NCBI GenBank assembly: GCA_958299035.1
Contig: CATQJL010000001.1
Coordinates: forward strand, 1,798,001-1,862,000
DNA from: Cylicocyclus nassatus
Lineage: Eukaryota; Nematoda; Chromadorea; Rhabditida; Strongylidae
Reading direction: 5' to 3'
DNA: 64,000 nt
Shown piece by piece: positions 32,844-43,451 of the stretch. A program made the position numbers and the translations under genes. Under the pieces are notes generated by a model. That model saw only the letters and a program-made list of their open reading frames with translations. It was not told the origin of the DNA and did no database searches. The stretch's first letter is position 1. Each line of letters opens with the position of its first letter.

Positions 32844-33529
32844 TTAGGTTGGTGCAAAAGTTCTGTCGTTTTATTTTCAAAAATTTGTAACCTCGCGAAA
32901 TTTCGATGGATTTGCTTGCTTGTAATTTTATTAGAAAGATTAGGTTTTCAGCTTTCAATCATTGTTTAATGGAGCTTCTGCTTCACACTGAGTGAAGAGA
33001 TAAAAATGGAAAACTAAGACCATGTAAGCTTTGACCATTTTAAGCTAAGTCACCAAAATCTGGAATTGCCAGTACACATGTTTTTCGGCCTACTCTTTGC
33101 AATTGTGGAGAATTTGTGCTGTTTGGACGTTTCTGTGAGAAGTTATGATTTTCGCGAAAATTGACAAATTAATTAGTTTTGGCGTTTTCCATAGTAAACT
33201 CGATATTCATGACTTCTCACAGAGATGCCCAAACGGCACAAACTCTTCACAATTGCAAAGAGTAGGCCAAAAAATCTATGTACTGAAGATTTCAGATTTT
33301 TCTGCAGCATTCCAGATTTTTGGTGACCTAACTTAAAATGGTCAAAGTTTACATAGTCTCAGTTTTCCATTTTTATCTCTGCACTCAGTGTAAAACAGAA
33401 TCTCCACAAGACAATGATTGAAAGCGGAATACCTAGTCTTTCTAACAAAATTACAAGCAAGCAAATCCGTTAAAATCGCGAAGTGACAAATTTTCGAATA
33501 TGAAACGACAGAACCTTTGCCCAACCTAA
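32844..33529. mobile_element. TTAGGTTG-type palindrome F (686 bp)
   Basis: TTAGGTTGGTGCAAAAGTTC begins; the reverse complement of nearly the same sequence ends at 33529. Arms match along their length (TTGCTTGCTTGTAATTTT, AAGCTTTGACCATTTTAAG) to a central hairpin with GTGAGAAGTTATGATTTTCG. Left neighbour E and right neighbour G join without spacer apart from TA/TATA. Confidence 0.87.
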
Positions 33530-33533
33530 TATA

Positions 33534-34336
33534 TTAGGTTGGTGCAAAGGTTGTCCCAAAAGTAAACCGTATTTTTGCATAAATCAAACTGTTCTTGTTT
33601 TTCTGGCAGACTTGGGGCACCATTCGATAGAGCGAAGCAAGCTCTACAAAATGACCACCAAAGAACCGTCTAAGTCTTAGTCCAGTAAAATTTGGATCCA
33701 AACATCAAAATCTTTCAGCTACCCTAAAAATCGGATCTCCTTCCAGAAAATTTCTGCGGACTTCCGAATTGGTCCTTATGTAATAGACACATAGTAATAT
33801 CGAAAAATAATTTTGGTTGATTTCTTCCGGAGTTCAAAATTGAGAAACAAGGGGGGTCCCAAAATGCCAAAATGCCACTTTTTTCGGGTTTTTTATGTAA
33901 GACTTGGTATTTGTCGTATATAAGAGCACATAAAGGGGTAAGGTTTTAAAATTGCACTTAGTAAGGCTTGTAGTATACAATGACATATGTGGGAGGGGTT
34001 AAAGGCGGAGTTTGCCATTTTGAACAATTTTTGTTTCTCGCTTTCTATGCCCGGAAAAAATTCTGCAAAAGCTTATTTGAGCACTGCTATGTGCCCACTG
34101 TATAATGACCAAGTTGGAGGTCCGTAGGAGTTTTCCTCGCGAAAATCTAATTTTCAGGTAAAAAATTTTTTTTTCGATTTTGGCTTCAAACTTTATATGG
34201 AATGCGACTTATGCGGACTCTTGGTGGTCGTTCTGCAGACCTTGCTTCGCTCTATCGAATGGTACCCCAAGTCCGCCAGGAAGACAAAAACAGTTCAATT
34301 TATTCAAAAATACGGTTTACTTTTGGGACAACGTAA
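33534..34336. mobile_element. TTAGGTTG-type palindrome G (803 bp)
   Basis: Arms pair from GTCCCAAAAGTAAACCG inward; the ATTCGATAGAGCGAAGCAAG box lies near each end, as in D. The left tip is odd: it has 12 additional bases (GTGCAAAGGTTG) that make it look like the end of neighbour F, while the right tip reads ACGTAA. TATA separates G from F and H. Confidence 0.85.
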
Positions 34337-34340
34337 TATA

Positions 34341-35415
34341 TTAGGTTGCCCCGAAAGTTTTGTCGGTTTTTTTCATCGCTCACTAAAACTCGCAGAACAG
34401 CAATCTATGGACGGCTTAGCTACCATTTGATTCAGATTTCTATTCTCTTTCTTACAGTTGTACTCGATCTACCCTGTCTTTGCAATGTTATCGCCATGGT
34501 TTTAAGCAGCTCAGCAGTAACGCCGAATATTTCCTGATTTTTAGAATTTTTATTCTGATGTTTCCAATGAACGCTGATAAGTGTTATGTAGAACAAACCT
34601 TCGGCTACACTGTATCTATTTTAGATTACATGAGCCGCGTTTACCAAGTCCGTTATAATTATTTATTTGGTAAAAACCGCAGCTTTTTGATTAAGTTTAA
34701 CAAGTAAAAGTACCAAAAATTCCAAAAAGCTGCTTTTTCAAAGCGAATCAAAGTTGGTTATGTTGCATAAATGACGTTTTAAAAATCATGTTTCAATAAG
34801 CAGAAACTTCGAAAGCTTCCGTGTATTTGATGCAGTTGCGTGTTTCATGACTTTGCCAAAACTTGAGGCCTACGGAGAAATAATTTTTCGGAGCTAAATA
34901 CAGCAGATTAGGAGAATCTAAAAATACTACTTTGTAGTCTGAGAATTGCTCTATTTGATCCATAATTAAAGCTTTTCGAAACTACGGAATGAAATTTTCA
35001 AAAATTAGCCTATTTTTGAACAGGTAAAGTTGACGGGTGGAGAACTTTGGCAATTATCAAAAAAAGCATACAAGATTGTGGTGAGAAAATGTAACCGTAA
35101 GGCCCCGGGCAGACTTCACGCGATTTGATCGTCGCGACTGAATCGCGAGGAGACAACTGTTACAACATCATTCCATGCAGATCAACTTGCATTCGGTTGT
35201 GATACTTTTCCAGACCAAAATTTTTGAATGTGAAATGAAAATGAATGGAAATCTTGGCGATTTGGTCGCGACGATTAAGTCGCGTGAAGTCTGACCGGGG
35301 CCTAAGAAAGAGAAGGAAAAGCTGCATAGAATGTATGTTGAAACTCACTCAGTTCTTTATTGGTGGTTTTACAGTGGTTTGAAAAAAAACCGACAAAACT
35401 TTCGGGACAACCTAA
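34341..35415. mobile_element. TTAGGTTG-type element H (1075 bp)
   Basis: TTAGGTTGCCCCGAAAGTTTT and the reverse complement at 35390-35415 are the ends, with ACCGACAAAACTTTC inside both. Arms pair in the outer 120 bp; the interior is less regular and includes the nested GGCCCCGG element at 35101-35302. Plus frames at 34197-34707 have no motif. Confidence 0.8.
35101..35302. mobile_element. Harbinger-like MITE nested in H (202 bp)
   Basis: GGCCCCGGGCAGACTTCACG begins and CGTGAAGTCTGACCGGGGCC ends the element. TAA on each side (35098-35100, 35303-35305) gives a 3 bp duplication. GG-starting ends and TAA/TTA targets fit PIF/Harbinger. Inner ATCGTCGCGAC blocks are also inverted. Confidence 0.72.
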
Positions 35416-35419
35416 TATA

Positions 35420-36330
35420 TACAGGGTGGTCCACATGAAATGTGACGCACAAAAGCTTTCCTAACTTTGCTAATACTCAATAAAATTGAAAGCTTCTGTT
35501 TTCATCTGATAGACAAGAAAATTCTGTATAAGTGCTCGTAGACTACTTCCAAGACGTCCATCTTCGACTTCAAGGACAGAATTTATTCTGCTCGGAGAAA
35601 TTTTCAAAATGTGCGCGATGGTTTTTGGCAGAAATTTCATCCTCGGCTCTCACTAGGTCTCCTTTAGCAAATCTAATGGCCTGGGTTTGGAAGAGCGGAC
35701 TTTTGCTTACAGAAAAAAAAGGTGGAGAATTGTGGGTTCAAGATGTTCGATTCGGAAAGCCAAAATTGTCTGTTCGTATGTGGCAAATATGAAGTCTGAT
35801 GGACTGCGAAAAAACATTTTTTGGTCTATTTCATTCCAGGTTTCGAAGATATTCGTCTTCTCCACATTCGTTTTTCCCGTTGTGCTTGTTCCCGACTTCG
35901 GTCTTACTAAAACATGGTCAAGCTTGAAGGTTTATTGAAGGCAGTCGCCGTGGCAACAAAAATCGTAATCTTTCGAAATTTTGAAGAAAGCATTGTAAGC
36001 AAACTCTGAAGGGCTGTTTCCCGGATAAAAGGAAATTCTATAGACGCTTTTGGGAACTTTCAGCATGACTAGATACCAATTTGCAGCGAAAAGAAGAATT
36101 TGAAGTTGTGAAAATCCATCGTTTGGACACTGGAAAAAAATAACATTTGGCCCTCTTGCTCGCCCATCCTTGAACCAACAAACACTCTTTTTTGTCTGCC
36201 TGAAAAGAAAAAGTCTGCTCTTCAAAACCCATGTCATTTGATTTGCCAAAAAGAAACCCGGTGGGAGCTTGGGAGCAGAAACCATCGCGCGCAAATCGAA
36301 GAATTTTTGGAAGAGGTTTGAAGGGGAAGA
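35420..36330. mobile_element. TACAGGGTGGTCC-type element I, right end not found
   Basis: It begins TACAGGGTGGTCCACATG right after H and TATA. Inside, about 35612-35770 and 36140-36300 are diverged inverted copies (GCGCGATGGTTT, AGCAAATCTAATG / GCAAATCAAATG, TTGGTTCAAG). I find no matching ACCACCCTGTA end to the right, so the element is probably truncated or rearranged. The long minus frame 35932-36471 (179 codons) runs through the right arm and has no known domain. Confidence 0.55.
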
Positions 36331-36892
36331 AACGATCTCAAAAGAAGCAGGGACAAAATCAGGCTCAGAGTCGCATGTATGGACATCCCTATCGAGAATA
36401 GGAGAGATCAAGGCTTTTGTTTCCACTGCCATACTTGGCAAACGTCTGCATCGGCCTACATGCTCTTTCACATAGATCCATCATGATGGCGACGGATTTC
36501 CAGACAATACCAAGCAAATCGATGCAAAGTCCGTCAAATACAGTAGCGGAGTTTGGTTTGGAAGCGAAGATCTTAGCCGCAAGTGCACATCTGCGCCGCC
36601 GATTTAAAGGTATTTTAATGTTAGATAGGTCCCACAGAATCAACTTTTGCGTGGAAGTGCATGTGTCTGAGATTGCTTGGGTGCTGCCTTTGAAAGGAAG
36701 CTTCATACTATAATTCCTTAATCCGAATCTCACGCTCAAAGACATGTTTTCCCTTTTCGATGAAAGCATCTTGAAAGTACACTTATCGTCTAGTCAACAG
36801 TGCTAACAGCAAGCATGTTTCTGATGGCAGTAAATAAACTATCAGTAGATTGAGACTTCCAAAAAGCCTCAAGTCTCAAGCTGTGGTTGATA
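36331..36892. other. Unassigned; weakly similar to the arms of element I
   Basis: The minus frame 36389-36769 includes SATVFDGLCIDLLGIVWKS, faintly like the translated arms of element I. This may be part of the same element. No other feature. Confidence 0.3.
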
Positions 36893-37616
36893 CTAGGCTG
36901 TTTCAAAACTTCTGTCCGATTTTCAATTGCCTTGTTTTAGCGCAGCTATTTTCATAGGGGTTTGCGCTTATGGCATTGTCATAACCATCTTCTAGAGGTA
37001 CTTTTTTTGCCCTTTCTAGTGCTTGCTGAAGCTTGGCGAAATAACTTTCCTGTGAAGAAATTTCAAGCCCCGAAACAAAGTTGCCAGTCATGCTCAAGAA
37101 AAAGTTTCCATGAATTGAAATTCCGCAGTATTCGTAAAACTAAATATATGATGATTCATAATGGTTGAGGGTGTAATGGGCTAACATAAGCACACTTTTC
37201 CTCCGACGTAAAAAAATGTCTTAATTTTTCAATTTTTTTCCAGAGATGGAAGACAAACCCAGTTAATCAACAAGCGACAACAATCTACATATAGCGACGG
37301 GTGATGCATTCAATATTGCATTTGTTAGAGCAAAGTGAGGGCAAGCAGGCCAATTGGCTTTTTTCGTTTGCGACAGCAAGAAAAAATTAAATATTAGAAA
37401 GTCGGCATATTTTCGCGAGCGGAGGAGGCTTTGATAATTGGATTTTTTGATTTGCTCACAAAATTTCTACGCAGCAGAAAATAACTCGAGTTCTCTCTAG
37501 CCGCGAAGAAACCCTGAAATATAGGCTACTCAATGATGGCAGCCAGATACGTCCGCCCATCCTCATATGGAAGCAGTAGTTAGTCAAACTGGGCGGTTTT
37601 GAAGAAAACCCTGCAG

Positions 37617-37886
37617 CTCAGACAATCACAGGCTCTCAGCCGGCGGCCACAAAGCCACCGCGAAAACCCACCAAAAGCGCGGTGGCCTCATCGCGGCCAC
37701 TTTCGCTTCCCGCTGAAGCCCTCATAGCAGTCCGCCCGCTGCCAGCTTTAGCCTCCCGCTCATTGCCATATTTGTAGCCCGCTCGCTTCTACAGTTCTCA
37801 GCGGGAAGCGGCAGTGAGGCGATAAGGCCACGGCGCTTTTGATGGGTTTTCGCGGTGGCTTTGTGGCTGCCGGCTGAAAATCTTGT
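37617..37886. repeat. Short CTCAGACAATC palindrome at the left end of K
   Basis: CTCAGACAATC...GCCGGCGGCCAC... on the left pairs with GTGGCTGCCGGCTGAAAATC...TTGTCTG on the right, so the first 270 bp of K is by itself a near-complete copy of the short family form seen at 54745. Its right half is also the left part of the larger palindrome centred near 37998. Confidence 0.65.
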
Positions 37887-38191
37887 CTGTGTAGCTTCTT
37901 GTTATGCTTGGACTACAACGTTGTAACTTCAATTAATTCATTATAACGATGGCAAGTAACAATGAAGAACATAACCATCTGGGGCCATATCTATTTCTCC
38001 ATGTGGTCATATCTCCAGATGGTTATGTTCTTCATTGTTACTTGTCATCGTTATAATGAATTAATTGAAGTTACAACGTTGTAGTCCAAGCATAACAAGA
38101 AGCTAAACAAGATTTTCAGCCGGCAGCCACAAAGCCACCGCTAAAACCCACCAGAAGCTCCGTGCCTTATCGCCTCACTGCCGCTTCCCGC
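37801..38191. repeat. 391 bp palindrome with ~180 bp arms
   Basis: Arms 37801-37982 and 38015-38191 flank a 32-base spacer. The inner 90 bp of each arm (from AGCTTCTTGTTATGCTTGG to AACCATCTGG) is practically perfect. The outer part, containing the TTTTCAGCCGGC and GCCACCG blocks, has some changes. This could extrude as a very long cruciform. Confidence 0.88.
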
Positions 38192-38920
38192 TTTCCTAAA
38201 AGATAGAAAGTGTCCGTAGCCCAAAAGCTTAGAGGTTAGCTTAGATCGTATACTACGACTATGTACGGCCACGTTTGTAAACTCTGGATAAAGGTTATAA
38301 CTAATGAAATGGCAAGTAGCAGTCAAGTGGATGAGTACGCAAGTACGCAGTGATACACACGCATAGATTTACGTTCTTTAGAACAGAAAATATGCTGAAA
38401 ATAGACCTTGAGGGTACAAACATTGATAAAACGAATCCATATGGGGAGCGGCGACAAAGCAATACACATTCCACCGCGATAAATATATTCACAAACATGA
38501 GTGAGGAACTGCCAGTGTTAGCGCGCAATGCAGGGGTTTCTCATGCGAATCAACAATCCATTCGCGCCTGAGTATCGTTCAGACAGCTGTCAGTTCTGAT
38601 CCAAACCCATTTTCCTTATGTTGTGCAACACTTCCTCTGGAATTGTGTGCGTCTTCGTCGGTGACTGCGGCGTCTAAGAGAAGCTGTAATTGACTACGAT
38701 TACAAACATCATGAAATGCCTGCAAAAGAGAGAGTAGTTGGAAATATATAGATATACATCAAAGACAGACATTAGACAGAGAGAAACGCAAGACAAATAT
38801 GGTACAGCAATTAGTGGAAGTATGAAAAGCCCTAATTTCATTTCTAGGAGGTAGGGAGACTTTATCAAGCCTTGACGATAAAAAGAGACAGAAACTAGTT
38901 CCACATCACAGCTGTAAATA
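38192..38920. other. Unassigned interior of K
   Basis: Frames at 38301-38528, 38350-38571 and 38674-38997 overlap on opposite strands without motifs. No repeat limits seen. Confidence 0.3.
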
Positions 38921-39096
38921 ACTATCGTCGATTCGTTGACTGCGCGGACTGGACATAACCGCGGAGCACGCGCCGCGAGGTAAAACGCTTGCTCCAATAC
39001 AAGATCGCCATTGTTCGTGCTCTCGCAACATGTTAACCGCGCCGCATGTGGTCCGCAGCGCTTCAGCAGTCCGTACGGTCAACGAATCGACGATAG
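38921..39096. repeat. Hairpin Q (176 bp)
   Basis: ACTATCGTCGATTCGTTGAC and the inverted GTCAACGAATCGACGATAG lie at the two ends. Inner GCGGACTG / CAGTCC and AACCGCGG blocks also pair. Possibly a small foldback element nested in K. Confidence 0.75.
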
Positions 39097-39169
39097 CTGC
39101 GTTGACGAACGACTGCGTGCCAAACAATTTTCCGTAAAACTGTAAACCTTTTATGTGCTCACTGTACAA

Positions 39170-39454
39170 GTACAGTCGATTCATTTCATATGATCATGTG
39201 TGCACCCGCACACACCGTCCATCTTTGGCGTCCCCATCTCGGATTTGCGATCGCAAAAACGCGAGAGAGTGAGCAATTGCTATCGCTTACATCATTTAGA
39301 GATAAATAGTACCTAAAAAGAAAAGAAAACAGCGAGAAAACATCAGAATCGCTCAACGGAAGGGTTGCGTCCTCCAAGAATCCAGGATGGGTACGCCAAA
39401 GATGGACGGTGTGTGCAATGGCACACATGATCATATGAAATGAACCGACGGTAC
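39170..39454. repeat. Hairpin P (285 bp)
   Basis: GTACAGTCGATTCATTTC at the left and GAAATGAACCGACGGTAC at the right are the outer ends. ATGATCATGTGTGC, CACACCGTCCATCTTTGGCG and GATGGGTACGCC-type blocks continue the pairing inwards for at least 60 bp. It lies close to hairpin Q and may be an independent foldback element. Confidence 0.78.
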
Positions 39455-40690
39455 ATCATTGAAAAGGTGCGCACTGTGTTTCGATGAATGCACTTGGCTT
39501 CGAAATGAGAATTTTACTTTTTGAAAAGGCCGATCGGTAGAAACACGTGCGACGAAAACAACTTACGCTGTGTGTGGTACTCAGACTAAACCTCAAATCA
39601 ATCCTTCCTCACTCAATGAACTTTGCGTACAACACGCTGGCGTGGAGTGAGCCGTGATGGTCGTTCGTTGCGTAAAAGGTCATGTTTTCGCGTGTAATCC
39701 GCTGAGGCTGAGAGTTTTTTCTCGAAAAAATTATAAACACAGGATTGAAGTAGCAAAGCATAGCGACGCTCTAATCAATAAGCATTTCGAAAATGGACGC
39801 ATGCGAAACGCAATGATGCAGATCTTTGAGCGCAAAGAGAGCACGCTTGTAGTCGAATGATGTGACAGCGGCGAAAATGTTGAGAGAAAGGCACTTTTAT
39901 GTTTACATTCGTAAAATGAGTGAATAGATGGTTTTTTACGGTTTTCGAGAGAGTTTAAAAAAGAGTTTTTATTACATTGTGCAGTGGATGTTTTGATTCA
40001 AAAACAAACGGGGCTTTCATTAAGCACTTCTTCCGGTTGGATAGACAGTCAAACGTAGAGAACAAAAGAAATCTGATATATAAAGAATCGTTAGCTCAAT
40101 TCAAAAACCTTCAAATAGCGGGGAACCACGACGAGTCCCGAAGCAAACGCTCTTCCAAATAGCGCCTATAGGTACTGGTTCACTAGTACTTGAAATAAAG
40201 CACTGAATGATAACGAAAATGAAAACAAAGAAAAGCAAAGATGAAAACAAAGATTAGGCAACAAGAAATGAAAAAATGACGCGAGCCCACGCTGCCAATC
40301 TCGTTTGCCTGCACATCTAACTTTTCTGGTGCGATCAACAATGTCTCGAGCGGGCAACGATATGGCATCCAGTTGGCAGCCACAATACGGCGTTATGAAT
40401 TAAGGCTGCCTGCTCATAGCATTGATGCGGCCCGCTGACAGAAATCTTGTATTCGCAGCCCCATCGTTTCACGGTCGCTGCCAGATTAACGGAGTCGCTG
40501 CCTCATCGTCGCCTTTTGGCTGCTTTTGTAGGAATGAATGCGCTCTGCAGCTATTTTCTGACTCATGGAAGATTATAGCCGCCCGCTGGTAGCCCGTCGC
40601 TGCCCGCTCACCGCCATTCCTACAATGTCGTCGCCCGCTCACTGCCACTTTTGCAGTATCGCCGCCCGCTCAGTGAAACTGCCCTTTATC
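39455..40690. other. Unassigned interior of K with CCGCCCGCT-rich right part
   Basis: The frames (39654-39860, 39977-40162, 40166-40357) show no domain. From about 40550 onward repeated GCCGCCCGCT / CGCTGCCCGCTC units lead into the right end of K, matching the unit type seen near 37730-37800. Confidence 0.4.
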
Positions 40691-40902
40691 GCCGCCGGCT
40701 GAGAGCCTGTGATTGTCTGAGAGAATACGAAAAATTTTCTCTTCTCTCTCGCTTGCCTTCCCATGGCATACAGTGCCTGTGATAGCCATAAACTCGTTTA
40801 ATTCAGTAAAATTTGATTTGTTCAAAATTGTTGATTTTGAAAAAAGTTATAAGATTTCTTAAAGAATCGCAAATCGGACAGAACTTTTGAAACAACCTAG
40901 TA

Positions 40903-42667
40903 CATCATTTGCCCTCTCAAGAACATGGTTGGCGTTGTTTAATTAGGTAGTGATGCAAATTTATGAAGTTTTCATAAATTATAATATATGAAACGAAAAA
41001 TCACTTCGAAAAAAGACTGCTGGAGGTTGGGGATACCAAGCGTACACAGCTGCACCACGCAAGTTATTTAGCGAAAGGCTTTTACGTATTATGTTTTTAG
41101 TAAAGAATAGTAAAAACACTTGCGGATGTATAGGCAACGCAAAGTCGGATCTTTGGATCCAGAATATAAAGGTTTGGAGCTGTACTCGTTTCCCCGGTGA
41201 GGATGGTAGCAAAGCTTGAAAAGGCTTCATATCACGTCAAAAGAAAGCTTCAAGCATGCTCTCATAAAGCCACAGCTGCCTACATTACGTGGAACTTGGA
41301 ATTTATCTAAATCCTGTAAAAGCTCTCAGCAAATGCGAGTCAGTATAATGAAAGGGGCAATTATATTACGGACATCAAAGGCACACTATGAAAAGCCCCC
41401 TGAATTTCTAATCTATAATCAGGAAAGCTGGCTTTTAGGACCCGTATGCAGGAAAGCGACAAGCGGACGGCGACCACCTGTAAGGCCCCGTCATATTTAA
41501 CGCAACTGCGAATCACTATTGTTAATGACTTCACGGATGTCATTAATCCACGCGCGCTGATCACAAATGCACAGGCACACAGTTTGTATAACGTGTGCCG
41601 AGAGTACGCTTACGAAGAACCTTGAGCTAGCGTAGCAAATTGAATGGAGCGACGACCGAAATTGCGCGAGGTATGACCGATGCCAATGGAAAGGCTGCGG
41701 GCAAACGCCGCTGCTGCTTGCATTGGGGACGCCTCTCCCTACGCCGCAGGGGTTTTTAAGCCTACGAAACTAAGATGGATATCTCCACTCATCTTCGCGA
41801 TATGCATTTGGAAACGAGATTTCGTATCACGGAACGTGGTTTGGAAAACTCCGTGTTTAAAGGAAAATTGGACAATCCAAAATCTTCACAACAATGCCTT
41901 TGACGAGAGTATGTACAGGTGACAAATGTTTGCTGGACAATACTGTGGTTGCTTGACTAATTGAAACTGGGATAATATCTATGATTTGAAGAGTGAGCGT
42001 GCGTGTGCAACTTCGGCTGGTCTTTAATGACAGTATTTATATGTCCAAGTTTTTCTAGGCCTAATTGCTGGTGCGAGGCGAACCGAGAACAGGTGTCCTG
42101 GTTTTTTTATGAACACTTCCCCAAATGCATTCTGTTCCTAAGATGACACCATAGATCCTAGATGATAATAGAGCACTAAAATGTGTTTGACAAGGACGTT
42201 ATAGACATCACCGTGGTTAAAAATTGAAAAAAAATCAGTTATTTTACATAATCAAATATTTGCTAAATGTCGCCACTTCATCGAGCACTTAGTGAGTTGA
42301 TGGGGATCAAGAAATGGGCATCTTAAAATGAGAAGATGAGAAGTTGTAGGACTGCGCTTGTTTGAGTGCTCACATCCGCTCAGGCAACAGAGTAGAGTAT
42401 AGTAGTAAGAAACAGCACGCGGACGTAGACTACTGTCATTCGTAGGTTTGCCTTATGGCATATATTCGTCCCCAAGGTTAGAAAAATTTAAGTTGGCCAA
42501 CAAATAATTTCGTTTTGACATGAAACCTCGAAGATCTATAACAGTTTGAATAAGTTGCTTATTGGGCTAGCCTTCAAAAAATCACGTTTCATCCTTCTAA
42601 GTTTCGTTTTCACCTTGTAGTGAGTGCAGAGACAAGTGATTTGGCATTTAAATACATATATGACAAA
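40903..42667. other. No recognisable feature
   Basis: Short frames (40979-41230 minus, 41216-41500 plus, 41680-41922 plus) carry no motif. No element ends could be paired. Confidence 0.3.
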
Positions 42668-43451
42668 CCAACTATCATCGGACTGTGGGTACCTAGAAAA
42701 TGAGGTAGCGCGCCCCGCGAGCGAAGGAGATTGCAGGGAGGAAGCTTCAATAAATCAGAAGCTGTTATAAATCACGCACACTCAGATTGTGATCAAATTT
42801 TAACTCAGTTTTCGTTGTTCCCCTTATTTCTCATCGTTCTGTTTCTCCTCCGATGTCTTTGCCATGTTTATAGATTTGATTTTAGTTCACGGGGCGACGT
42901 AATTTCGAAGGAGAGTTTGGGGCAACAACATTGTATATTGTTCTCTTTTATACATTACGCGTGCGGAGGTGACATGTATTCCCATCGCCCTTTAAAAACC
43001 AGGAAGGTATTGTTATTTATGAATTAATAGCTTGATTTTTGGTATTTCAGATCCTTCCCAACAGATTTTAACATAAAAATAACGATTCTCACCTGCTTTT
43101 TCGATGGCGATAGGAACACATTTTTATCTCCCACGCCTGAAAAATAAACATAAACCACCATCGGACAGAACGTTATTGTGAGAAGAGAACATATACCAGT
43201 GTTGTTGCTCCAAAGCTCTCCTTCAAAAATACGTCGCCCCATGAGCTAAAACTAAATCTGGAGACAGGGCAAGCACATCGAAGGAGAAGAAACGCAGAGA
43301 ATAAAGAAAACAACGAAAACGGCGAAAGAAATTGGTCATTGTTGTGAGTGCGCATGATATATAACAGCTTTCTCGCTCGGAGTGCAATCTCCTTCGCTCG
43401 CGGCGCACGCGCGCTGCCTACGCCTGGGTACCCATGACTGATGATGGCTGG
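42668..43451. mobile_element. 784 bp palindromic element R
   Basis: CCAACTATCATCGGACTG at the left pairs with the sequence ending CAGCCATCATCAGTC-like (43434-43451 inverted). GGGTACC, GCGAGCGAAGGAGATTGCA and GACGTA / TACGTCGCCCC blocks follow on both arms, and the arms nearly meet near 43025. The two frames 42731-43027 (plus) and 43223-43408 (minus) are partial mirror translations. Family unknown. Confidence 0.8.

Larger units (their letters stand above)
37617..40721. mobile_element. CTCAGACAATC-family element K (3.1 kb), nested in J
   Basis: The ends are a perfect 31 bp inverted repeat (37617-37647 and 40691-40721), starting CTCAGACAATCACAGG. The inner CCGCCCGCT-rich blocks recur at both sides. 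A shorter palindrome with the same ends is at 54745-55042. K contains a large palindrome (37801-38191), other hairpins (38921-39096, 39170-39454) and about 1 kb of unassigned sequence. No transposase was found. Confidence 0.7.
36893..40900. mobile_element. CTAGGYTGTTTCAAAA-type element J with nested insertions
   Basis: CTAGGCTGTTTCAAAACTTC (left) and the reverse complement at 40873-40900 (with one or two changes) are the ends, continuing through CTGTCCGATTT. TA flanks both sides (36891-36892, 40901-40902). About 900 bp belongs to J; the rest is the nested CTCAGACAATC element K. Same end type as the TTAGGTTG families. Confidence 0.72.
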
